Shown here piece after piece: positions 34,202 to 42,330 of a stretch of 64,000 bases of DNA. This DNA is from Pseudomonadales bacterium (lineage in GTDB: Bacteria > Pseudomonadota > Gammaproteobacteria > Pseudomonadales > Azotimanducaceae), in contig WLWP01000002.1 in assembly GCA_012103505.1 (NCBI GenBank), positions 62,001 to 126,000 on the forward strand, in the 5' to 3' direction. Below the pieces are notes generated by a model. It was not told where the DNA came from. It ran no database searches and was given only the letters and a program-made list of their open reading frames with translations. The position numbers and the translations under genes are program-made. Within the stretch, counting starts at the first letter, position 1. Each line of letters begins with the position of its first letter.

Positions 34202-35662
34202 TCATGCCGCTACACGCAAAGGCAGCATAAACGTAAAACGAGTCCCCTCTTGCAACGATGAGACAACCGATATATCTGAGCCATGCAGATCCAAGATACG
34301 TTTAACGATCGCAAGGCCAAGTCCGGACCGACCTTCATCATTGCTACCGCTGGCATATCGGTCAAATATTCGCGGTAATAATGACGCCTCGATACCTTGA
34401 CCACTGTCTTTGATGAGGACACACAAGGAATGATCACGCTCGGTTAGAGTGACAACAACCTCACCTTCCGCCGGTGTATGCCTAACAGCGTTTCCAATGA
34501 GATTTTCAAGGACTCGCTGCATCAGACCAATGTCACCTTGTACTTGGCTAGTGCTTGGCTCGTGAATGTCTTGGACAAACAAGTTCACACCCTTTTCCCG
34601 GGCATCTAGAGTGAATTCATGAACGACGTCTTGCACCAACTCAGACATCAAAAAGGGTTCAATATTAATATCGACCGCTCCGCTGTCCAACTTCGCGAGT
34701 TGAAAGAGATCCCCAACTAGGTCGTTAAGCCTTTTGGTGTGCTGATGGGCCGTCGCAACATATTGCCTTCGCTCTACTGCACCTAGTTCCGCGTCTTTGA
34801 TTAGCAGCGTCTCTAGATACCCTTGCATAGAGGACAGAGGCGTTCTCAAATCATGCGAAACGTTGGCAAATAGCTCTCTCTTCAAGCGGTCATTCGTCTC
34901 TATTTGCTCAAATTGATCGGTGAGCTTTTCGGACAATCGCTGCAGCTCCGCTTTCAGCCCAGAAATCTCATCGATCCCTGCCGGTACATTTTGCAAAGAC
35001 AATTTCTTGAAATCAGATTCTGCATAACGTCGCACTTCCTGTTCGAGCAGCTCCAACGGTCTGGTTGTTCGACGCAAAATCAAAAAGCCTACGAAGCCAC
35101 CCAACACAAACAAGACAGCCAAACTACCAATCGCCAAACGCCCGATAAACGAACCTAGGAAACTTGCCCGAACCGCATCGAACTGTTGCCCACCCAAAAT
35201 GACATACAGATAGCCTCGCAACTGTCCGTCCGTTTCTATAGGAGCAACGCTGAATGCTTTGTTCGAGTCCGTGCTACGCGGATCCGTTCCGAGGATCGGA
35301 AACCCTCCAGCTTGGTTTAGAAAATTCCGGATAGGCTCCAAGTCTACGGCACCTCTGAGCACAGATTCGGTCGGCATTTGGTGCGACAAGATCGCGCCAT
35401 CAACGCCAACTAGGTACACCTCAACACTAGGGTTTATCGTCATCGCGCGATCCGCTAAAACACCCAAGGCCTCTTCATTGACCCCTCCGTTCTCTATCAG
35501 AGAAAGCCTTTCGACAACGTACATAGAAATACTGGCGTTCAGCGTCTGATGAATTTCATGAAAGTACATCTCTGATGCATAGCGCCCGACCAACGCTATT
35601 GCACCACCTAACCCAAGTAGCAGCGCCAGAAGCGAGATCGCCAACCTGCCTCTAAGCGACAT
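34202..35662 (-). CDS. sensor histidine kinase
   Basis: This is a 486-residue membrane kinase. TM1 spans about residues 6-28 and TM2 about residues 172-196, enclosing a periplasmic sensor of about 140 residues. A HAMP linker (RRTTRPLELLEQEVRRY) follows, then the phospho-acceptor box FANVSHDLRTPLSSMQGYLETL. The N, G1 and G2 boxes are seen as LIGNAVRHTP, IKDSGQGIEASLLPRIFDRYA and GRSGLGLAIVKRI. Its start overlaps the response-regulator gene by 11 bases, so the two are a coupled pair. The signal is unknown. Confidence 0.93.
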   Translation of the reverse strand: MSLRGRLAISLLALLLGLGGAIALVGRYASEMYFHEIHQTLNASISMYVVERLSLIENGGVNEEALGVLADRAMTINPSVEVYLVGVDGAILSHQMPTESVLRGAVDLEPIRNFLNQAGGFPILGTDPRSTDSNKAFSVAPIETDGQLRGYLYVILGGQQFDAVRASFLGSFIGRLAIGSLAVLFVLGGFVGFLILRRTTRPLELLEQEVRRYAESDFKKLSLQNVPAGIDEISGLKAELQRLSEKLTDQFEQIETNDRLKRELFANVSHDLRTPLSSMQGYLETLLIKDAELGAVERRQYVATAHQHTKRLNDLVGDLFQLAKLDSGAVDINIEPFLMSELVQDVVHEFTLDAREKGVNLFVQDIHEPSTSQVQGDIGLMQRVLENLIGNAVRHTPAEGEVVVTLTERDHSLCVLIKDSGQGIEASLLPRIFDRYASGSNDEGRSGLGLAIVKRILDLHGSDISVVSSLQEGTRFTFMLPLRVAA

Positions 35663-36389
35663 TTACACACTCAAGGTCTTCGCTCAGTTTATAGCCCACA
35701 CCCCACACGGTGATGATGTAATCGGTGAGAGCATCCACAGCCGCTAGTTTGGTTCGCAATCTATTGATGTGAGAGTTTACCGTGTGCTCGTAGCCATCGT
35801 GACCGAAGCCCCACACCTGATCCAACAGTTGCGCGCGTCGAAACACCTTGCCGGGGGCTCTGGCAAAAAAGACGAGCAGGTCAAATTCCCGGGGCGTCAG
35901 CTCTAGCGTCACCTGATCGATTGACACTAACCGGCGCGGTTCGTCGATGCGCAAAGCGCCGCAATGAAAAACAGTTTGCGACCCTTCTCGTGTTCGCTCC
36001 AATGAAACTCGCCGTAACAGAGCGCGAACTCGCGCCATGACTTCCAGAACACTGAAAGGCTTCAACACATAGTCATCAGCGCCGACCTCAAGCCCAAGCA
36101 CTCGATCCAACTCTGTCGTCTTGGCCGTGAGCATCAGGATGGGTACTGGATTGCCTTCGGCTCGCACCCGTCGACAAATCTCTAGTCCATCGATCCCAGG
36201 CAGTCTGATATCAAGAATAATAACGTCCCAGTCTTGGCCACCAATCGACCGCATTGCATCTGACCCATCTGTCACCAGATGGGTCTGTGCATGTAGATCG
36301 ATTAGATGTAGCCGCAGGAGCTCGCCTATATCGCGGTCATCCTCAACGATTAGAACTTTCTTATTCTCTAGCACTGCAGCCTCGTACAA
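35652..36389 (-). CDS. OmpR-type response regulator
   Basis: This is a 245-residue regulator. The receiver domain has the acidic pair in IVEDDRDIGELL, the phospho-Asp in VIILDIRLPGIDG and the Lys in ADDYVLKPFSV. The C-terminal winged helix has LELTPREFDLLVFFARAPGKVFRRAQLLDQVWG and HINRLRTKL. It precedes and overlaps the kinase gene. The two spondin-domain genes immediately upstream on the same strand may be under the same control; a direct repeat at 37907-37924 is a candidate site. Confidence 0.93.
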   Translation of the reverse strand: MYEAAVLENKKVLIVEDDRDIGELLRLHLIDLHAQTHLVTDGSDAMRSIGGQDWDVIILDIRLPGIDGLEICRRVRAEGNPVPILMLTAKTTELDRVLGLEVGADDYVLKPFSVLEVMARVRALLRRVSLERTREGSQTVFHCGALRIDEPRRLVSIDQVTLELTPREFDLLVFFARAPGKVFRRAQLLDQVWGFGHDGYEHTVNSHINRLRTKLAAVDALTDYIITVWGVGYKLSEDLECVNVA

Positions 36390-36418
36390 CGAACTTGTTC
36401 GACCTCAACTTAGGCAAT

Positions 36419-37147
36419 TTAGTTCACTCGTGTAATCGACACTTGGACCACGGGGTTGTCGAACCTGTGTTGATCACTAAGCACGGATGTAGCGAGCCCA
36501 TCCATCGCACTCAATACACCAGGATGCATGGACACACGATCTGCTTCGTCATCCCGGTCAACATTGAACCCTTCGCCACCAACCGCCGGTCCTGGAATAC
36601 TGCCAGCTGCTTCGCTATCCGCTTCAGTTCCAGCATCGTAGGCAATCAACCTTAATGTCATCGATCCACCAATCCCAAGTCCCGAAACGTCGGTCGCATT
36701 CGCTGCGGTGAACGCGTCATTGGTGTTGACGAGCATCGTGGCGATCGAAAAGTGCAAAGACGCTCGAGCTGCTTCGGTGACCGCAACAGTCATTTGCGTC
36801 GATTCACTCGGTCCCACCGGACCGCCGCTAGAGCTCGTTTGAAAGGCACCATTCGCATCGCCTTCAGCCAAAAGCGTGGTGTTATCTCCGCCTTCAGCGA
36901 GCTCTTCCAAACCAATCGTGGCAGCCTCTCCGAGCGAGAAGATACGTTGTGTCCCATCGTGAGCGATAAGCGCTACCGGCGACAAAGGTTGGGCATTAGT
37001 TAAATTCGTCACTGTGATCTGGAATTCAGACATTTGTACTGGCGGAGCAACCACCGGCGTGGCTCTACCACTGCCGCTGCCCCCGCCACCACAACTAACG
37101 AGCCCGAAACCAAGCAACAGCACGATCGTAGATTTATAGATTTGCAC
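36419..37147 (-). CDS. spondin-domain lipoprotein
   Basis: This is a 242-residue secreted protein. The N-terminus has a lipoprotein signal (VLLLGFGLVSCGGGGSGSG), so the mature protein would start at the Cys, followed by a Gly/Ser linker. The body is the bacterial spondin-N type: FQITVTNLTNAQPLSPVALIAHDG near residue 42, LGEAATIGLEELAEGGD, and LHFSIATMLVNTNDAFTAANA. In animals spondin domains bind membranes and matrix; the bacterial role is unknown. It shares its fold and many positions with the next gene upstream, 9 bases away, so the pair arose by duplication. Confidence 0.82.
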   Translation of the reverse strand: MQIYKSTIVLLLGFGLVSCGGGGSGSGRATPVVAPPVQMSEFQITVTNLTNAQPLSPVALIAHDGTQRIFSLGEAATIGLEELAEGGDNTTLLAEGDANGAFQTSSSGGPVGPSESTQMTVAVTEAARASLHFSIATMLVNTNDAFTAANATDVSGLGIGGSMTLRLIAYDAGTEADSEAAGSIPGPAVGGEGFNVDRDDEADRVSMHPGVLSAMDGLATSVLSDQHRFDNPVVQVSITRVN

Positions 37148-37156
37148 GGAGCTCTC

Positions 37157-37855
37157 CTAGTTAACCGTTACTGTCACTCGCGCGACTGGGTTTAGCCAAC
37201 GATGTACCCGGGCGTCGAGATCACTCACGCCACCAACCGGGTCAGTGTCTCCAAGCGTATTTCGATGTATATGGACGGTGGTGTTGTTATCCGGACCAGC
37301 AGCGCCCGTGCCACCCGTGCCTGAACCACCAGGAGCAGCCGGAATCCCCAACACGCCAGGCGCGCCACCGCCGTTAACGATTTCGTCATTTGCCTCTGTC
37401 CCTGCATCGTAGGCATTGACGTTGTATGTATATGTACCCGCATCAGTAGGAATCGTAATTGCGTTCAAGCCAAGAAACGCGTCGTTGGTTGGCAGCAGCA
37501 TCGCCACCACAGAAAGCCTGACGTTGTTAGTACCGTCGGTGTTCAGGTTTGCAGTGGTGTTTTCAGTCGGTGCAAGCAAACCGCCAGCTGGATTTTCAGC
37601 AAGCGTCGCATTCAGCCCTGTCAGATCGGCAACCAATCCAGCAATATCACCACCCTCTGCCATAGCTTGTAAGCTCGCGCTCGCAGCCTGCCCGGATGTG
37701 AATACGCGAGCATCATCTGCATGGGCAGCCACGAGTAGTGGCGTAAAGTAGATACCATTGGTGAGATTAGTCACCCGAACTGTAAAGTCGGCAGCATGGC
37801 TCATGCTTGCGATCATTAGTGCGGATAGCACAAGTGAGTAACGTTTGATGAACAT
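37157..37855 (-). CDS. spondin-domain secreted protein
   Basis: This is a 232-residue protein with a signal peptide (LVLSALMIASMSHA, cleavage near residue 21) and no lipobox. It parallels its neighbour: FTVRVTNLTNGIYFTPLLVAAHADD, GQAASASLQAMAEGGDIAGL, and VVAMLLPTNDAFLGLNAI. It has a Gly/Ala/Pro-rich insertion near residues 165-195. Both proteins end with a strand containing the motif NPVARVTVT or NPVVQVSIT. Likely surface or periplasmic and cotranscribed with the lipoprotein paralogue. Confidence 0.82.
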   Translation of the reverse strand: MFIKRYSLVLSALMIASMSHAADFTVRVTNLTNGIYFTPLLVAAHADDARVFTSGQAASASLQAMAEGGDIAGLVADLTGLNATLAENPAGGLLAPTENTTANLNTDGTNNVRLSVVAMLLPTNDAFLGLNAITIPTDAGTYTYNVNAYDAGTEANDEIVNGGGAPGVLGIPAAPGGSGTGGTGAAGPDNNTTVHIHRNTLGDTDPVGGVSDLDARVHRWLNPVARVTVTVN

Positions 37856-37906
37856 TGAGACCCCTATATTGTTTGTATTAGAGGTGGTAATGCTGCGTTC
37901 AACTTG

Positions 37907-37924
37907 TCACGAAGTGATCACGAA
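37907..37924. promoter_or_regulatory. 11-bp spaced direct repeat before the spondin genes
   Basis: TCACGAA occurs twice at an 11-base interval (37907-37913 and 37918-37924). OmpR-type regulators often bind direct repeats with this helical spacing, and such a regulator is encoded 1.5 kb away. It lies 52 bases before the start of the first spondin gene on its strand. This rests on two short copies only. Confidence 0.25.
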
Positions 37925-38022
37925 ACCTTCATCATTCTTGAGTACGTTGCCTGTCGGGAACAGCAGGTGCTGCCACGGAAGATAAGAGTGCGGTATAAAG
38001 GCACCACAATTAGGTGGCATAG

Positions 38023-38181
38023 ATGAATCCAAACTTAGTCGCGCGCGTCAACCAACAAGACGATTGGACGTTTCAAGAGGTGCTCGGGCTTGCAGCCGAC
38101 TTCAATTTGAAGCCACGATTTATCATCGCTGTCATCTTGGCCAACGGTAAAAACTACATCGACGGTGAGCGTAAGGCTTAG
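38023..38181 (+). CDS. 52-residue small protein
   Basis: I do not recognise this short protein. It runs from the ATG at 38023 (preceded by TTAGGTGG) to the TAG at 38179-38181. It reads like a soluble protein: MNPNLVARVNQQDDWTF, then EVLGLAADFNLKPRF, and the tail NGKNYIDGERKA. The ribosome site and the lack of low-complexity sequence support it being real. It lies 25 bases before the enoyl-CoA hydratase start and is likely its leader gene. Confidence 0.5.
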   Translation: MNPNLVARVNQQDDWTFQEVLGLAADFNLKPRFIIAVILANGKNYIDGERKA

Positions 38182-38206
38182 ATTAGCTACGCTTTTGGAG
38201 ACCTCT

Positions 38207-38995
38207 ATGCCCTATGCAAACATTGAAGTAACAAAAGACGGACACATCGCCTGGCTGCACTTCAATCGGCCTGACAAAGCCAACGCACTCAACTACGACC
38301 ATCTGGCTGAAATTGAAGATGCAGCGCTCTCTTTCCGGGACGATGCCGAAACACGCGTCGTCGTATTTACGGGCAACGGCAAGCACTTCTCTTCAGGCGC
38401 AGACCTGACCGATGCGGGCGAAGCCTACAAAGTACCACTCGTGCAGCGTCGACGGCGCATGCGTATGGGCGAGCGTACAATTGAAGCGATCTTAGAAATG
38501 GATCAAATCACAATCGCAGCATGGAATGGTGCGGCCATGGGTGGCGGTGCGTGTATCACAACGGCGTGCGACTTCAGAGTAGGTGCCGATGATTGCTTTA
38601 TGCAATACCCCGAAGTGGATATCGGTCTAAACCTCATGTGGAAAAGCTTGCCGCTCATCGTCACTCTGGCGGGACCCGCAAAAGCGAAACGTTTAGTCGT
38701 TGGTGGCGAACGCATCCATGCCACTGAACTGGAACGTTGGGGAATATTAGATCGGCTCTGCCCTCTCTCCGAGCTTCACAGCGAAGCACAGGATATGGCT
38801 AATCACTATGCAGCGAAGCCACCGATCGCAGCGCAAATGATCAAACAGTCCACCAATCAAATCACCAACGCGCTAAATCACGCGATCATGCACATGGATG
38901 TCGATCAGAATATGTGGGGGTCGACGACCGAGGATCGCGCGCTCGCCGTGAAATCCTATTTAGACAAGAGCAAGGCAACCTTTACCGGCAACTAA
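38207..38995 (+). CDS. enoyl-CoA hydratase/isomerase family protein
   Basis: This crotonase-fold enzyme has about 262 residues. The ATG at 38207 has GGAG upstream; an in-frame ATG at 38165 overlaps the small gene before it. Landmarks are WLHFNRPDKANALNY near residue 15, the oxyanion-hole stretches GKHFSSGADL and AWNGAAMGGGACITTACDFR, and YPEVDIGLNLMW near residue 140. The acid residues of classic hydratases are not clearly placed, so isomerase or hydrolase activity is equally possible. It converges on the SRPBCC-glyoxalase gene. Confidence 0.85.
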   Translation: MPYANIEVTKDGHIAWLHFNRPDKANALNYDHLAEIEDAALSFRDDAETRVVVFTGNGKHFSSGADLTDAGEAYKVPLVQRRRRMRMGERTIEAILEMDQITIAAWNGAAMGGGACITTACDFRVGADDCFMQYPEVDIGLNLMWKSLPLIVTLAGPAKAKRLVVGGERIHATELERWGILDRLCPLSELHSEAQDMANHYAAKPPIAAQMIKQSTNQITNALNHAIMHMDVDQNMWGSTTEDRALAVKSYLDKSKATFTGN

Positions 38996-39012
38996 CTCGT
39001 CGCACCGCTTGC

Positions 39013-39870
39013 TCACTGCAGCATAGCCGGGCTTGCCTGAGCGAAGGTCCATTGGTTGCCTTCAAGGTCAGCGCTGACAAAAGTGCGGGCACCGTGCGTT
39101 TGAATCTCCTGCACGATCACCGCTCCTTTGCTTTTCGCCAGCTCGAATTGACAATCCAAATCATCGACAAATACCCAAGGCGTGTGACTAACAAGATCGC
39201 CACGCGACCCGCCAGCGCTACCAAGAACAATGAGAGATGCGTTGCCGATATGGAATTCAATCCATCCCATAGACTCTGCTTCATCGTCGGGAATCCTTCC
39301 TGCAGGAACAAACTCAAAGGTATCGACTAGCCATTTTGCTGCCTTGACCGGATTTTCGTAATTGACCGCTAAAGCCAACCTCGCCATGACCATAGGCTTG
39401 TGATCTGACTCATCTCGCAGCTTGATCCATCGATCAAACCACAGCGGTGTCACACCGACCCATGAAGTACCGCCATTGTTCGCGCCACCGTTCGGTATAC
39501 GGGCTGTTACGGTCACTTTGGTGCCGTTGGCGCTCGGTTCGAATAAAACGATCGTCGATACGTCATCTATAGAACTATCCCACGCCAATCGAGTACCCGG
39601 CTCCCATATCGTGATCCGACCGAGCTCAAGGCCTTCACCAGTCTCGAGATTGCGGACCTCCAAAATACGACCACCGACCTCAGGTTCAATTCGCTTCTCA
39701 TAAGTTTGGCTCGAATCGTGAAAATTGATCGGCCCCTGCAACCACCAGCAGTTCACCTCTTGCGTAAACACCTCGAATGCAGTGGTTGGGTCTGTTGCCA
39801 CCTCCACCGATGAAGACATGGATTGTCCTTCGTCTTCATCATCACCCGCCTTTCTAGTCTCATTACTCAT
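39013..39870 (-). CDS. SRPBCC (AHSA1-like) and glyoxalase two-domain protein
   Basis: This 285-residue fusion has two parts. Residues about 15-150 form an AHSA1/START-like domain (VATDPTTAFEVFTQEVNCWW, GGRILEVRN, TRLAWDSSIDDVSTIVLFEP). Residues about 160-285 form a glyoxalase/bleomycin-resistance-like half (MARLALAVNYENPVKAAKWLVDTFEFVPAGRI, ending ARTFVSADLEGNQWTFAQ). The ArsR-type gene just upstream, 6 bases away, is the usual partner of AHSA1 proteins. Ligand unknown. Confidence 0.82.
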   Translation of the reverse strand: MSNETRKAGDDEDEGQSMSSSVEVATDPTTAFEVFTQEVNCWWLQGPINFHDSSQTYEKRIEPEVGGRILEVRNLETGEGLELGRITIWEPGTRLAWDSSIDDVSTIVLFEPSANGTKVTVTARIPNGGANNGGTSWVGVTPLWFDRWIKLRDESDHKPMVMARLALAVNYENPVKAAKWLVDTFEFVPAGRIPDDEAESMGWIEFHIGNASLIVLGSAGGSRGDLVSHTPWVFVDDLDCQFELAKSKGAVIVQEIQTHGARTFVSADLEGNQWTFAQASPAMLQ

Positions 39871-39876
39871 CTCGAC

Positions 39877-40260
39877 TTACCCTCCCCTTTTTTCTCTTTC
39901 TCGCGCCCGCTTGTCCTCTTTATCTCTCTCTTCGATGTGTCGCTTGAAGGACTGTAACTGTTCATCCCACTGGGACTGCAGTCGATCTAACCAGGTTTGC
40001 ATTTCTTCTATGGCTTTCGGTTGTAAATAAAACACTCGCGCGCGGGCATCGTCGCTCGATCGTTCATCGCGAACAGCGCCAACTTCCAACAGGAGACGAA
40101 GATGCTTACTCATCCGTGAGCGACTCGTACCTGTAGCCTCAGCCAACTCACTCGCTCTATGCGGCGCATAACCCAACAGTTCCATAACTTCGCGTCGGGT
40201 GGGGTCCGCGAGAGCAACCAGTACATTATCTAGTGCTGTGTTTTCGTTCATTGCATTCAT
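39877..40260 (-). CDS. ArsR-type transcriptional regulator
   Basis: This is a 127-residue winged-helix protein. The DNA-binding core is ALADPTRREVMELLGYAPHRASELAEATGTSRSRMSKHLRLLLEVGAV near residues 11-59. No metal-binding Cys pair is seen, so it is of the metal-independent type that travels with SRPBCC genes. The C-terminal 35 residues are strongly charged (KRHIEERDKEDKRAREREK). It probably represses its own two-gene operon. Confidence 0.88.
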   Translation of the reverse strand: MNAMNENTALDNVLVALADPTRREVMELLGYAPHRASELAEATGTSRSRMSKHLRLLLEVGAVRDERSSDDARARVFYLQPKAIEEMQTWLDRLQSQWDEQLQSFKRHIEERDKEDKRAREREKRGG

Positions 40261-40363
40261 AACACTTATAGTTTCATTTTTTTGAAACTATTTCAATACC
40301 CGACAATATTATTCTTGTCTCCGGACCGCGTGCACAATCAGGTAAGCACCCATTCGAGATGAC

Positions 40364-40630
40364 ATGCAATTACTTGTTCGGAACAGAGTCCAAGATTTTG
40401 CCGTCTGGCTCAAACACTTCGAGGACGATCACGAGGCAGCTACAGCACACGGTTTGGTGCTCATCCGGCTATGGCGATCCGTGGATGAGCCAAACAACAT
40501 CTTTTTTCTGTTTGAGATCGAGACTGTCGCCAAAGCTGATGCCTTCATGGCACGACCAGAATCACAAGAAATTGGCATCCGCGCCGGTGTGCTCGATGGA
40601 GAGTTTTACTACTTAGAAGAGCAGCCCTAA
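40364..40630 (+). CDS. small dimeric alpha+beta barrel-like protein
   Basis: This 88-residue protein looks like a ferredoxin-like (ABM/EthD-type) small domain: QLLVRNRVQDFAVWLKHF, a Gly-turn then LVLIRLWRSVDEPNNIFFLFEIE, and ADAFMARPESQEIGIRAGVL. I cannot name the family with certainty. The ATG at 40364 follows GAGATGAC. The gene is divergent from the ArsR gene and its stop overlaps the stop of the convergent methyltransferase gene by 4 bases. Confidence 0.6.
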   Translation: MQLLVRNRVQDFAVWLKHFEDDHEAATAHGLVLIRLWRSVDEPNNIFFLFEIETVAKADAFMARPESQEIGIRAGVLDGEFYYLEEQP

Positions 40631-41430
40631 GTTGGTTTTCTCTCAAATATATACAACGGTGACGTCATGTTGCGCACGACTTGTCCTTGAAACTCAACCC
40701 TAGCAATAGTTTCCAACCTGTTGAGTAGATCGTGCCGGTCAGGTTCGGAAAGTTGCGCTATCCCAGAGAATCCCTCATACAGAACCCGCACGTCAGTAGG
40801 GTTCAGCCGCAATGGCCACCGCTCTTCTTGGTAAAGACGCAGTTCAAACAGATCAGTTTCTAGGAACTCTAACTCCCGTGCCTGGCGATCCAATGCAAAA
40901 GGCAGCTCGTCCGGGGAACCAGATGGCGAGCTGTCTAAAACGGACAATAGATCCTTGGTCGCTTCGTGGAATAGATCTTCTAGCTCCATATCCTGAAAGA
41001 CATGCCACATTAGCGCCACTATGCCCTTTGGTTTAACTAAGCCTGCTAGTTTCTCCACACGCACGCGAGGCTCTAACCAATGGAACGAAGTAGCGGCAAC
41101 CACTAGGTCAAACGAATGTGCGGGTAGCTTCGCTGCCTCAAATGATGCGTACGTGATCTGGCAGGGGTCACCACGAACATCGGTGAGCCCCTCAAGTAGT
41201 CCGGAGAATCTTCGATCGGGTTCGATAAGCGTTATCGGAGAGGCACCAATCTGTGCGAGCGATCTCGTCGCCAGCCCGTTACCCGGACCGATTTCAAGCG
41301 TTACAGGCTCATCCACGAATCCTGCAAGGGTCTCAAACATCCACTTCGGATAGAGCGGTCGAACAGTATCGTACCCTGCAACATTGTGACCAAATGCTCG
41401 GCGACCTTCAGTGCGATCGATTGTTTTCAT
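40627..41430 (-). CDS. class I SAM-dependent methyltransferase
   Basis: This is a 267-residue enzyme. The SAM site is VTLEIGPGNGLATRSLAQIG near residue 40, with the acidic end of strand 2 at TLIEPDRRF, and the motif FDLVVAATSFHWLEP near residue 108. The sequence after residue 150 (LEDLFHEATKDLLSVLDS) resembles the UbiE/trans-aconitate-methyltransferase-like group. Substrate unknown. It stands alone on the minus strand. Confidence 0.85.
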   Translation of the reverse strand: MKTIDRTEGRRAFGHNVAGYDTVRPLYPKWMFETLAGFVDEPVTLEIGPGNGLATRSLAQIGASPITLIEPDRRFSGLLEGLTDVRGDPCQITYASFEAAKLPAHSFDLVVAATSFHWLEPRVRVEKLAGLVKPKGIVALMWHVFQDMELEDLFHEATKDLLSVLDSSPSGSPDELPFALDRQARELEFLETDLFELRLYQEERWPLRLNPTDVRVLYEGFSGIAQLSEPDRHDLLNRLETIARVEFQGQVVRNMTSPLYIFERKPT

Positions 41431-41514
41431 CGGACATCCTGTCAGCGGGGGCTATTGATTAAAGGATCGCCACCTCATCAGTCTCACAGTGAGCTCAATG
41501 GAAGGACTAAGGCG

Positions 41515-42330
41515 TCAATCAGATACCCAATGCAGGCGGAGCTCGTCACCCATTTTAGAGACAGCTGGAGATCGTCCTAAGCGACAGCTATGTCCACTTA
41601 GGCATGCCCCAGTTCTCACATCGAATTCATAACCATGCCACGGACAGGCAACGACGCCATCCTCGTTAACACCTGCGCTAAGCGGACCAAGTTGATGTGG
41701 ACAACTCTCGGGATATGCCACCCAGCCATCTGCAAGCCGATCTACGTAGAAACCTCTGCCAGAAAGACTCGTTTTGATAGGCAGAGTCTCCGACACAGGC
41801 ACCATGACCTCATCATCTTGGTTGATCGAGTCGACCCTTTGATTAATCTGTTTCTGCCGCTCCGTCATCATCCAGACGTCTTCGTCGTATAGGTTCTCGT
41901 ACGATCGTGCGTACGCCATCCCAACCTTTTCTCGCTTTGCGGACTCAACACCTGGCACGAAGTAGTCGATCACGATGTCCATCTGATGGGCGTCAGTAAC
42001 AAACACGTGTGTCCAGATTTCTGCACCTTGGGCTGACCCTTCCAGATTTCTCGTAATCCAGCGACGACAATCCCGATCGAGCCGAAGTTCCAATAGACTG
42101 TCGCGGCCTTTCGCATCTGACACGCGACAACGCCAACCCCAGGCACCGGCATCCAAACATTCAATGCTGGTAAAACTAGACCCATGAAGATGGGGCAGGT
42201 GTTCCCAGTCCAAGGTGTTTTCGTACATGCGCTCTAAACTGACCGGGAGCGTGCGCTTATACGTTCCCACATGATCAACTCGCGAGTCTTGGTGTGGTGG
42301 ACTGTACTCATACCGTAACGGTTCACTCAT
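41515..42330 (-). CDS. Rieske protein with C-terminal Rieske domain and N-terminal oxygenase-like domain
   Basis: In this 271-residue protein the Rieske centre is at the end: SCPHQLGPLSAG near residue 210 and CPWHGYEFDVRTG near residue 230 supply CxH and CxxH. The first 180 residues resemble the catalytic half of Rieske oxygenases: NTLDWEHLPHLHGSSF near residue 38 recalls the iron-binding His pair, and DEDVWMMTERQKQINQRV near residue 150 recalls the C-terminal helix with its acidic ligand. The usual order is the reverse. The stop side overlaps nothing; the start overlaps ileS by 4 bases, so it is translated with that gene. Function unknown. Confidence 0.65.
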   Translation of the reverse strand: MSEPLRYEYSPPHQDSRVDHVGTYKRTLPVSLERMYENTLDWEHLPHLHGSSFTSIECLDAGAWGWRCRVSDAKGRDSLLELRLDRDCRRWITRNLEGSAQGAEIWTHVFVTDAHQMDIVIDYFVPGVESAKREKVGMAYARSYENLYDEDVWMMTERQKQINQRVDSINQDDEVMVPVSETLPIKTSLSGRGFYVDRLADGWVAYPESCPHQLGPLSAGVNEDGVVACPWHGYEFDVRTGACLSGHSCRLGRSPAVSKMGDELRLHWVSD

